From NCBI GenBank assembly GCA_964408805.1, contig CAYPAV010000011.1, positions 1 to 64,000 on the forward strand: 64,000 bases of DNA, read 5' to 3'. Position numbers and translations under genes: made by a program. Position 1 is the first letter of the stretch. Each line of letters opens with the position of its first letter. The notes beneath the pieces were generated by a model. The model was given only the letters and a program-made list of their open reading frames with translations, did no database searches and was not told the DNA's origin. Shown piece by piece: positions 55,942 to 63,519 of the stretch. Origin of the DNA: CAYPAV01 sp964408805 (GTDB lineage: Bacteria > Pseudomonadota > Alphaproteobacteria > UBA8366).

Positions 55942-56880
55942 TTAGATATCCACGCGACGGGCCATTTGAAGAACGCGCTGAGCGATGTCCGGGGCTTCTT
56001 CCGAATCGCGGAAACACAATTGGATCGCACCCGCGAGCGGCTTGAGAAGCCCCAGCAGATTTTCCTCCACCTCCGTCGGATCCGCCAAAAGCTTATTTAT
56101 GAGTTCCGAGACGAGGACGCAAAGCTCAAGGGCCTGGCGCGGTTCGTCGCTTGGATATCTATTTTCGATATCCGAGATTATTTGCAAAATGCGATCCGCA
56201 TCCGCACTTAGAGGGCCGTTCGTCTCGCCTTCGTTGACACGTTCGACCATTCGCGCCAGGAGAAACGCAATTCGGCCGGCGTTTTGATTGAGGCGTTCGA
56301 TGTTAATCCGCGCCATCGCCTCGCTGACGAGCTCTCCCAGCTTTTTCGGACCGACCGCCTCGCGCTGGGACTTCATGCCGACCGTGTTGGGTACTTCGAT
56401 CAGCCCTCCGCGGGCGCCGTCGACAAACTTCTCGAACTCGCTGCGGTCGGGACCGATATAATCGCTGGTCACCTCGAAGGGCTTGCGTTTCCGCGCAATC
56501 GTTTTGAACCGGCTTATCAGTTGGTCGGGCGAGAGCGGCTTCACGACCAAATAATCGACGCCGCTGTTGATGAAGCGGCCAACCGTTCCGCCACTTGGGC
56601 GTTCGCAGCAAACGATGACCGACAAGAACGGATTCTTGCCGAGTTCATAATGCCGCAGACGCTTAATCACATCGAAGGATTCCGTATTGGCTTCGAACTC
56701 ATCGACCAGAAAAATATCAGGCGCCAATACCTGGATCGCATGCGCGGCGTCGCCGAGTTCACGGTAATCCCGCAAACCGCGATATCCATTGCTCTTCAGC
56801 GCGGCGCTCATCGTCTGGCGAACGCGATGATTGCCCTCTGCATAAATGATATCGACATTGGCTGGGTATGCTTCCGGCAT
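55942..56880 (-). CDS. response regulator with helical output domain
   Basis: 312 aa. Residues 8-130 form a receiver-like domain with phospho-acceptor Asp in PDIFLVDEFEA and Lys in YLVVKPLSPDQ. The rest is mainly helical, with EFEKFVDGARGGLIEVPN at about 150 and no DNA-binding or enzymatic motif I recognise. No kinase gene adjacent. Confidence 0.75.
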   Translation of the reverse strand: MPEAYPANVDIIYAEGNHRVRQTMSAALKSNGYRGLRDYRELGDAAHAIQVLAPDIFLVDEFEANTESFDVIKRLRHYELGKNPFLSVIVCCERPSGGTVGRFINSGVDYLVVKPLSPDQLISRFKTIARKRKPFEVTSDYIGPDRSEFEKFVDGARGGLIEVPNTVGMKSQREAVGPKKLGELVSEAMARINIERLNQNAGRIAFLLARMVERVNEGETNGPLSADADRILQIISDIENRYPSDEPRQALELCVLVSELINKLLADPTEVEENLLGLLKPLAGAIQLCFRDSEEAPDIAQRVLQMARRVDI

Positions 56881-57132
56881 CTACGCGCCCTTCCGTCCGA
56901 AACGCGATAATATGGCAATTTAATCCGAATATTTCCAATTCAATCCGATGCCCCTGGCCAAAGACAGCCGGGGACGGACCGTTTGCCGGGTCGATCTTCC
57001 GATTTACGTTCGATCTGCTTCCGATTGGGCTTTACACTGGCCGGGTGACGTCGCTACCTCTATAGAGGCTCACCATTTCCAGGTTCTTATAATTTTGTCC
57101 GCTCGGCACATTCTTGCGATAACTCCCACCCG

Positions 57133-58329
57133 ATGACGCGCCAAGTATGGTTCATGGTCGCGTGCGGCGTCATCGTGGTCATGATCGGCGGCGGGTTGCG
57201 GCAGGCCTTCGGCGTATTCCTGCGGCCGGTCGCCCTGGATCTGGATATCGGCCGCCAGTTCTTCGGCTTGGTTATCGCCTCGCAAGCCCTCCTATATGGC
57301 GTGGCCCAGCCGGTCGCCGGTTTGCTGGCGGACCGGTATGGCACGATCCGAATCATCCTTGCCGGAACGCTGCTTTACGCGCTTGGTCTTTGGTGGACGA
57401 GCGTCGCCGCCACCGAGCTGGACCTGTTCCTGTCCCTCGGCGTGCTGGTCGGATTGGGATTGAGCGGCCCGACCCAGGTCTTGGTTCTCGGCGCGGTTGG
57501 CAAGGCCGTTCCCAACGAACGGCGAAGCCTGGTGTTCGGCACGGTGATCGCCGCCACGTCGTTCGGCATGTTCTTCTTCGTGCCCGGCATGCAGAAGCTG
57601 GTCGATACGATGGGGTGGCGGGACACCTTCACGGTAATCGCGATCATGATCGCGCTCTTGCCCGTGGTCGTGATCGGCCTCCGCGGCGCGCCTGCCTTGG
57701 AAGCGGGAGGACCGAGGCAATCCCTGCGGGATGCGATCGGCGAGGCGCGGGCGCATTCGGGGTATATCCTGTTGACCCTGGGATTCTTCGTCTGCGGCTT
57801 CCATGTGACGTTCATCGGCACGCATCTGCCCGCGTTTCTGACGGATGAGGGAGTTTCGTCGACCTTCGCGGCTTATTCATTGGCTCTCATCGGGCTTTGC
57901 AATGTCGCCGGCGCGTATTTCTTCGGAGCGCTCGGCGACCGCTTGAGCAAAAAGAACCTTTTGACGCTGATTTATCTCGGACGCGCGGTGCTGATGGCAC
58001 TGGTGCTTATCATCCCCGTCAACGATATCACGGCACTGATTTTCGGCATCATTATGGGCTTCTTGTGGCTTGCAACGGTTCCGCTGACCAGCGGGATCGT
58101 CGGCCAAGTGTTCGGGACGCGCTATTTCTCGATGCTGTTCGGCGTCGTGTTCATGAGCCATCAGTTCGGCAGTTTCGCCGGCGCCTGGCTCGGCGGCTAT
58201 ATTTTCGACACGACGGGGTCCTATGACCTGATGTGGCTGGCCTCCTGTGGCCTCGGAATTCTTTCCGCGGTCTTGCACTGGCCGATCCGCGAACAACCCC
58301 TGGCGCGGCTGTCGAGCGAAGCGGCGTAA
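57133..58329 (+). CDS. MFS transporter
   Basis: 398 aa with about 12 hydrophobic segments; MWLASCGLGILSAVLHWP near the C terminus and GVAQPVAGLLADRYGTIRI (motif A-like) after the second span. The sequence RQAFGVFLRPVALDL at the start resembles the OFA/monocarboxylate-type MFS group. Stand-alone gene; substrate unknown. Confidence 0.85.
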   Translation: MTRQVWFMVACGVIVVMIGGGLRQAFGVFLRPVALDLDIGRQFFGLVIASQALLYGVAQPVAGLLADRYGTIRIILAGTLLYALGLWWTSVAATELDLFLSLGVLVGLGLSGPTQVLVLGAVGKAVPNERRSLVFGTVIAATSFGMFFFVPGMQKLVDTMGWRDTFTVIAIMIALLPVVVIGLRGAPALEAGGPRQSLRDAIGEARAHSGYILLTLGFFVCGFHVTFIGTHLPAFLTDEGVSSTFAAYSLALIGLCNVAGAYFFGALGDRLSKKNLLTLIYLGRAVLMALVLIIPVNDITALIFGIIMGFLWLATVPLTSGIVGQVFGTRYFSMLFGVVFMSHQFGSFAGAWLGGYIFDTTGSYDLMWLASCGLGILSAVLHWPIREQPLARLSSEAA

Positions 58330-58382
58330 GGGGCAGGACGGTCCCGACCCGATCAACCGCTCCTTGATACCGGTACTCCCAC

Positions 58383-58420
58383 GAGGAAGGATAGCGGTTC
58401 CCGTGCGACTTCACGGAGGC
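58383..58420 (+). repeat. left copy of an imperfect direct repeat
   Basis: 38-base element matching 60352-60389 at 31 of 38 positions in the same orientation. The shared core contains GGAAGGAT and CGACTTC. This copy can also form a hairpin (CCGTG, CGACTT, CACGG). The two copies bracket the broken cyclase locus. A shorter match continues upstream (GACCCGA in both). Confidence 0.6.
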
Positions 58421-58423
58421 GCA

Positions 58424-58972
58424 TTAGATCATTGTGCGAAAGACGGCTAAGCTCTGGCCGTCTTGGTGTTGGGGAGGGCATGGCGGACCCATGTCTTCGA
58501 ACGCGACGTCGAGCTTGCCGTCGATTTGGCGGTAGACATCCTCGGAGATGCAGAGGCCGCCCGGTTCGGCCAGGCTTTCCAGGCGGGCCGCGACATTCAC
58601 GCCGTCGCCGTAAATGTCATCGCGATCAACAATGACCTCCCCCAAATTGACCCCGATGCGAAAGGCGAGGCGTTGATCGTCGGGCACACCGGCCGATCGA
58701 CTGTCCAAGCGCTTTTGGATGTCGACCGCCGCCTCGACCGCGGCGACGACGCTGGAAAATTCAGCCAGCACGGCATCGCCCGCATAGTGGACGACGCGTC
58801 CACCCGCCGACTCAATCCCACCGGAAATCAGGTCGAGCCCTTCCGAGAGCTGTTTGTGGGTCCCGACCTCGTCCGCGCCCGTAAGCCGGCTATATCCCGC
58901 CACGTCGGCGTAAAGGATCGCGGTCAGTCTCCGTATGACGTTGCCTTCTGCAAGAGGTAAAGAACATTTCAC
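58424..58972 (-). pseudogene. class III adenylate/guanylate cyclase catalytic domain, in an inverted segment
   Basis: A 182-codon minus-strand frame whose residues 12-155 are a complete CYCc domain: RRLTAILYADVAGYSRL, metal Asp in YAGDAVLAEFSSV, and DIYGDGVNVAARLESL. After AFEDMG the family similarity stops abruptly (about 58487) and a short Pro-rich tail follows. In this family the next residues should be EQ.KNI followed by TPR sequences; exactly that continuation is found on the opposite strand from 58951. The domain appears to have been flipped inside its own gene. Confidence 0.75.
58441..58463 (+). terminator. hairpin downstream of the MFS gene
   Basis: AGACGGC (58441-58447) pairs with GCCGTCT (58457-58463) around a nine-base loop. 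Only a weak T-containing tail (TGGTGTT) follows, so it is at best a modest intrinsic terminator. It lies just upstream of the GGGGAGGGC-ATG (58471-58482) that I take to be the original start of the cyclase gene. Confidence 0.35.
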
Positions 58973-60273
58973 AGCCGATCCACGTCTGGCGATGGCATGC
59001 CGACACCGCGGAACGGAGCGTTGACGCCCCGACCGGGGGAAGCGGCGATGGAACCGATTATTCTTTCAGATCTTTCATCGCTTCTATCGAAAAACCGACT
59101 TTGGCGGTATTGCCCTTCGTCAATATGAGCCGCGACGAGGATCTGGAGTTCTTTTGTGACGGGTTGACCGAAAGCCTCATCACCGATCTCTCCCGAGCCA
59201 TTCGGATCGCGGTGGCGGCGCGAAATTCGAGCTTTGCCTATAAGAAGCAGACCGTCGATATCCGCGATGCCGCCGCGAAGCTTGGGGTGCGCTATTTGAT
59301 CGAGGGCAGCGTGCAGGCCATGGGGTCGCGCATGCGCGTTAACGTGCAGCTGATCGATTCGACGTCCGGCGACCACATATGGGCGGATCGCTACGACCGT
59401 TCGACCGATGATTTGTTTGCCGCGCAGGATGAGTTGTGCCGCGCGATCGTCTTCGAAACGGATGCCAGCATATCTTTCGGCGCGGCCGCGCGGGTTCAAA
59501 ACGAATATTCGAAAAGCGAGGACGCCTTGCGGCATGTCCGCCAGGCAATTCAAGGATTTTCCCAGCACGATCATCAAGGGTTTATCAAAGCCCTGAAGGA
59601 AGGTGACATCGCGACCTCAATCGATCCGGATTTTTTCATCGGCCCGATCTTTGCCGTGGCGGCTCGGGCGCAGTTGGTGCTGCATGGGTGGGCCACCGAC
59701 AAGGATGTCCTTATCGAGGAAGCACTGAAAATCTGCGAGGAGACGCTCGCGCGAGCGCCGGATGCGGCGGGTATCTACTCCAACCGGGGTATGATCTATC
59801 TAGCGAACCACGAGTTCGATCGATCGATCGCGGAGGCGAAACACGGCGTAGATATGTCGCCGGATGTTGGCCCCGCGCGACACATCTATGCCCGCACATT
59901 GATCGCCAAGGGGCGGTTCGACGAAGCCTTTCGAGAGGCGATGACCGCGATCAAACTTCAACCGAACGTATTTCCGTATTTCGTGTTGAGTCTCGGATTC
60001 GCCTGCCTCATGCGCAATCAGACCGCGGACGCGGTTCTGACGTTGCAAAAATTTCGGGAGCTCGTGCCTCATGCCACCCAGGGGATTGCGATATTGGCGG
60101 CGGCGTTGAGCGCCGACAGTCGGCAGGACGACGCATCGAACGTCGCGGCGAGCGTAATGAAGATCGATCCGAATCTGACGATCGATGACGTGTTGCGGCC
60201 CTACCCGATGGAGCATCCGGTGCATAGCGAGAAGTTGGCGGCGCTTCTACGCGATGCGGGATTTCGGAACTAG
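58951..60273 (+). pseudogene. cyclase-TPR gene, C-terminal TPR part on the plus strand
   Basis: Open frame of 440 codons beginning QEVKNISQPIHVWRWHAD, the end of a class III cyclase domain, then a linker and PTLAVLPFVNMSRDEDL, EGSVQAMGSRMRVNVQLID and SGDHIWADRYDRSTDDLF (TolB-like part), followed by TPR-type helices to the end. A TGA at 58936 closes the frame upstream. The TTG at 59101 could start a 390-aa fragment. With the catalytic part at 58487-58950 inverted, the original protein would have been a roughly 600-aa cyclase-TPR protein starting near ATG 58480. Confidence 0.75.
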
Positions 60274-60351
60274 GGTTCGACTGCCTTCTCCGGGGCGAAT
60301 CGGGATCGACCCGACCGGCGGCGAGCTGCCTCTTGCCCCCGGATCGTGGAC

Positions 60352-60389
60352 GGGGAAGGATGGCGTTTCCGGTACGACTTCGCGGAGAC
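60352..60389 (+). repeat. right copy of an imperfect direct repeat
   Basis: Matches 58383-58420 at 31 of 38 positions, same orientation. This copy lies between the end of the cyclase-TPR fragment and the GFA-family gene, 6 bases before that gene's start. Confidence 0.6.
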
Positions 60390-60395
60390 CGATAA

Positions 60396-60812
60396 ATGAC
60401 CGAACGCCTTCCCGGCGGCTGCCTTTGCGGCGCCATCCGTTACGAGATCGCACAGGCGGTCGAGAACGTCATCGCCTGCCACTGCACCGACTGTCAGAAG
60501 GCGGTCGGCGGCGGGGCCTCGCACAACTCGGTGGTGCGGACCGAGAACGTGACCTACACCGCGGGCACGCCGAAGGCCTACACCAAGGAGGTTTCGCCCG
60601 GGAAGACGCTGATCCGCTATTTCTGCGGCGAATGCGGCTCCCCGGTCTTCACCCAGCGCGAATACCTGCCGGAATTCATGGTTCTCAAGGTCGGCACCCT
60701 CGACGATCCCTCGTCGCTGAAGATGACGATGAACATCTGGACGCGAAGTGCCCGGCCCTGGATGCCGATCGACGAGACCCTCGAGAACTACGAGACCAAC
60801 CGGCCGCTCTGA
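60396..60812 (+). CDS. GFA family protein (glutathione-dependent formaldehyde-activating-like)
   Basis: Zinc-binding protein of 138 aa. Cysteine sets CLCGAIRYEI, CHCTDCQKAVGGGA and YFCGECGSPVFTQ are the family zinc ligands. The enzymatic role of this large family is unproven. Three bases separate its stop from the convergent lumazine synthase stop. Confidence 0.88.
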   Translation: MTERLPGGCLCGAIRYEIAQAVENVIACHCTDCQKAVGGGASHNSVVRTENVTYTAGTPKAYTKEVSPGKTLIRYFCGECGSPVFTQREYLPEFMVLKVGTLDDPSSLKMTMNIWTRSARPWMPIDETLENYETNRPL

Positions 60813-60815
60813 GGA

Positions 60816-61289
60816 TCAGGCGGCCGCCCGGGTCCCGCCCAGATTGGCCAGGTTCTCCAGCGTCTGGGCGCAGGCATGCGCCGCCTCCGCCCCCTTCACC
60901 TTGAAGTGCTCGCGGAAGAAGTCGTGATGGGCCTCGTGCTCGTGGAACTGCTGGGGTGTCAGGACCAACGAGAGGACCGGCACCTCGACCTCAAGCTGAA
61001 CCTGCATCAGGCCCCCGATGACCGCGTCGGCGACGAATTCGTGGCGATAGATGCCGCCGTCGACGATAAGGCCGGCGGTGACGATGGCCGCGAACCGGCC
61101 GCGCTTGGCCAAGAGCTTGGCCTGTAACGGGATTTCTAAACTGCCCGGTACGTCGAAGACCTCGATGCGGTCGCTCGAGACGCCGAGCTTCTCCATCTCG
61201 GCCACGAAGGCGATGCGGCCTTGGTCGACGATTTCCTTGTGCCAACCGGCTTGAATGTAGGCGATTTGTGTTTGTGGGCTCTGATTCAT
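60816..61289 (-). CDS. ribH: 6,7-dimethyl-8-ribityllumazine synthase
   Basis: Penultimate enzyme of riboflavin biosynthesis, 157 aa. VFDVPGSLEIPLQAKLLAK, the AGLIVDGGIYRHEFVADAVI block with the catalytic His, and PVLSLVLTPQQFHEHEAHHD match type II (RibH2-like) lumazine synthases such as that of Brucella. AGAGGAG precedes ATG 61289. Under an FMN riboswitch (61385-61529), so flavin-repressed. Other rib genes are absent. Confidence 0.93.
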   Translation of the reverse strand: MNQSPQTQIAYIQAGWHKEIVDQGRIAFVAEMEKLGVSSDRIEVFDVPGSLEIPLQAKLLAKRGRFAAIVTAGLIVDGGIYRHEFVADAVIGGLMQVQLEVEVPVLSLVLTPQQFHEHEAHHDFFREHFKVKGAEAAHACAQTLENLANLGGTRAAA

Positions 61290-61350
61290 GGCGAACTCCT
61301 CTAGGAACGAAGGACCAGAATCAGGGCGTACGGGAAATAACACGAAACGC

Positions 61351-61367
61351 GCGCCCGACGCGGGCGC
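61351..61367 (-). terminator. expression-platform hairpin downstream of the FMN riboswitch
   Basis: On the minus strand GCGCCCG, loop CGT, CGGGCGC makes a perfect 7-bp GC stem followed by GCGTTTCGTGTTATTT. This is a terminator-type hairpin with an imperfect T-tract placed between the aptamer and ribH, fitting transcriptional control. Confidence 0.6.
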
Positions 61368-61384
61368 CTATCCGATCGTCTCCC

Positions 61385-61529
61385 GCTCTCTTCCATCCGG
61401 ACTATCACCGTCGGCTTCGGAATCTCACCGAATCTGCTGTCCCCATCGACACCGCCGATGGGCGCTCGCGGGCTGATGCGACTTGGTGCAATTACCGCCG
61501 GTGGGGACTTTCACCCCGCCCCGAGAACG
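61385..61529 (-). promoter_or_regulatory. FMN riboswitch (RFN element)
   Basis: Minus-strand sequence contains the hallmark blocks in order: TTCTCGGGGCGGGGTGAAAG, CCCCACCGGCGGTAAT, AGCCCGCGAGCGCC, CAGCAGATTCGGTGAGATTC, CCGAAGCCGACGGTGATAGT and CCGGATGGAAGAGAG. Spacing and order match the six-helix FMN aptamer. It sits upstream of ribH and should shut down expression when FMN is plentiful. Confidence 0.93.
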
Positions 61530-61694
61530 TCGGCCGCCGCCGACCATCGGCGACGACCCGATACCAAGTAGCGCCGCCTCGGCGGTTTTCCAGTAGGACC
61601 GAAACCCGTTGCCTCGCGAACAAGAATATGTGAGTTCCCTTGCCCGACGCCCGGCGGTAAGTTGCGCCGAATCATCCGTGACAGAGGTCCGATC

Positions 61695-62291
61695 ATGCGA
61701 ATCCGATCCTTTAAAATTCTCGCCTCGGTTCTGCTCGTGACCGCGGTTAGCGTCTTCCCGGCCGCCGGCCAGGCGGCGGGACCGGACGACGAAATCGGCT
61801 TCGGCGCAAAGGTCGGTGTCGCCGTACCGCATCCGCTGACACTGCGCGATCAGACCGGCAAGGCCCGCGAATTCGCCGATCTTACAGGCAAGCGCGGCCT
61901 CATCCTGCTGTTCACGCGCTCGCTCGATTGGTGACCCTACTGCATGGTTCAGGCGGTCGCCTGGACAAGGAAAGTCGATGACTTCACCGCCCTCGGGTAT
62001 CGCGTTGCCACGATCAGCTATGACGGGGTGGGCGCCCTCTCGCGCTTTTCGAAACGGCGCAAATCGAAGCTGATCCATCTCGCCGATCCGCGGTCGGAGG
62101 CGATCCGGGCCTTCGGCGTCCTCAACCCGAACTATCCGCCGGGCAGTCCGGGTCACGGCGTCGCCGTGCCGATCGTCTTCGCGATCGGACCGGACGGCGT
62201 GATCACCCACCGGTTTTCGGTCGGGAACTACCAGGACCGACCGGATATCGGCCGAGTTATGGAGGTGCTGCGCGCCGGATTGGCCAAATAG
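61695..62291 (+). CDS. secreted peroxiredoxin-like protein with UPYC active site (selenocysteine 80)
   Basis: 198 aa if TGA 61932-61934 is read as Sec. A signal peptide (ILASVLLVTAVSVFPAAG) precedes a thioredoxin-fold AhpC/TSA domain: LTLRDQTGKAREFADLTGKR, then LFTRSLDW, the TGA, and PYCMVQAVAWTRKVDDFTAL continuing in frame to the TAA at 62291. In homologues as I recall them this spot reads DWCPYC, so the UGA replaces the peroxidatic Cys of a CxxC pair, giving Sec80-Pro-Tyr-Cys83. The rest (VATISYDGVGALSRF, PGHGVAVPIVFAIGPDG) is complete. A SECIS-like hairpin follows. AGAGG precedes ATG 61695. Confidence 0.85.
61950..61963 (+). promoter_or_regulatory. candidate bacterial SECIS hairpin of the peroxiredoxin-like gene
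   Basis: CAGGC (61950-61954) pairs with GCCTG (61959-61963) around the tetraloop GGTC; the stem can be extended by T-G pairing. Twenty bases lie between the UGA and the loop, and the first two loop bases are G, both typical of bacterial SECIS elements. Confidence 0.65.
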
Positions 62292-62292
62292 G

Positions 62293-63501
62293 CTATATGA
62301 TTCCGTTATCCAAGAGCGCGCTTATTTCTTCATCTGAAAAGCCGAGCTCCGACCCATAGATTTCTTCATTATGGGCGCCCAATGCGGCGCCCAGCCATTC
62401 GATGCCGCCCGGTGTTGCACTCATCCGGGGGACGACGTCCTGCATCGCGATCTCGCCGCCGGCGCGGGCATCGTCGATGAATTGGATGTTGCCGCGGAAT
62501 TTGTATTGCGGATCCTCGAAGATCTCGTCGATGCCGTAGACCGACCCGCAGGGCACCTGTGCGGCCTCACATTCCCGCAGCAGGTCATCGCGGTCGAGGC
62601 CGCTGGACCAATGGGTCACCGCCGCGTCGACTTCGTTTCGCAGGCGATCCCGGGCCGGATAGGTGCCCCACTTCCCGTCGCCCGCGACCTCGGGCATGCC
62701 CATCAGGGCGGCCAGCCGTTCGAAGATCTTGTCGGACGTGCAGGCGACCGCGACCCAGCGACCGTCCTTGGTCGGATAATGGCTGTGCGGTACCGCGTTC
62801 TTCATCGCCGGGCCCATGCGCTGGCGAATGAACCCGTTTTGGTGATAGGCGCCGGGTAGCTCGTCGAGAAAGCGGAAGATCGGCTCGTAAAGGCCGATAT
62901 CGATATATTGCCCCTCGCCGGTCGTCTCGCGCGCCCGAATCGCCGCAAGCGCGCCGAAGGCCCCGTAGAGTCCCGCCAGATAGTCCGGAATGGTCGGCGA
63001 GCCGGGCGTCGACGGCGGTCGGTCCGGGTCGCCGGCCAGGAAGGAGAGCCCGCCGAAGGCATTGGCGATCCGCCCGAAGCCGGGCCGATTCGCGTTCGGT
63101 CCGGTCTGGCCGTAGCCGGTGATCCGCACCATGACGAGGCGCGGGTTCACCGCCTGCAGCGTCTCCCAGCCGAGGCCCCAACCCTCGAGCGTGCCGGTCT
63201 GGAAATTCTCGACCAGGATATCGGCGGTTTCCACAAGCTTTTTCAGGATTTCGGCCCCTTCGGGCTTCCTGAGGTCGAGGGTAATTGCCTTCTTGTTGCG
63301 GCTTTCAGTCAACCAGACGATCGAATCGCCGGAGTCCGTGGCCGTACCGAACTTCCGCAAGGGGTCGCCGACATTGGGCAGTTCGACCTTGATCACCTCG
63401 GCGCCGAACTCCGCCAGCTGGGTGGCGCAAAAGGGTCCGGCGAGAAAGTTCGCGATGTCGAGAACCCGCAGCCCTTCAAGCGGCTTGATAGCGTCGGTCA
63501 T
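62293..63501 (-). CDS. CaiB/BaiF (class III) CoA-transferase
   Basis: 402 aa, full length, start ATG 63501. LEGLRVLDIANFLAGPFCAT at the N terminus, PNVGDPLRKFG, the catalytic Asp in TIPDYLAGLYGAFGAL and KDGRWVAVACTSDKIFERLA are characteristic. It lies one base after the convergent end of the peroxiredoxin-like gene. It sits close downstream of a hydantoinase-type gene on the same strand, so both may act in a CoA-dependent catabolic route. Confidence 0.9.
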   Translation of the reverse strand: MTDAIKPLEGLRVLDIANFLAGPFCATQLAEFGAEVIKVELPNVGDPLRKFGTATDSGDSIVWLTESRNKKAITLDLRKPEGAEILKKLVETADILVENFQTGTLEGWGLGWETLQAVNPRLVMVRITGYGQTGPNANRPGFGRIANAFGGLSFLAGDPDRPPSTPGSPTIPDYLAGLYGAFGALAAIRARETTGEGQYIDIGLYEPIFRFLDELPGAYHQNGFIRQRMGPAMKNAVPHSHYPTKDGRWVAVACTSDKIFERLAALMGMPEVAGDGKWGTYPARDRLRNEVDAAVTHWSSGLDRDDLLRECEAAQVPCGSVYGIDEIFEDPQYKFRGNIQFIDDARAGGEIAMQDVVPRMSATPGGIEWLGAALGAHNEEIYGSELGFSDEEISALLDNGII

Positions 63502-63519
63502 GGCGGTCTCCTTCACTGA

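Noticed and set aside
58480..58975. Inverted repeats at the cyclase inversion breakpoints
   Set aside because: I compared both breakpoint flanks by eye and found only scattered short matches, so a site-specific invertase cannot be supported from sequence.
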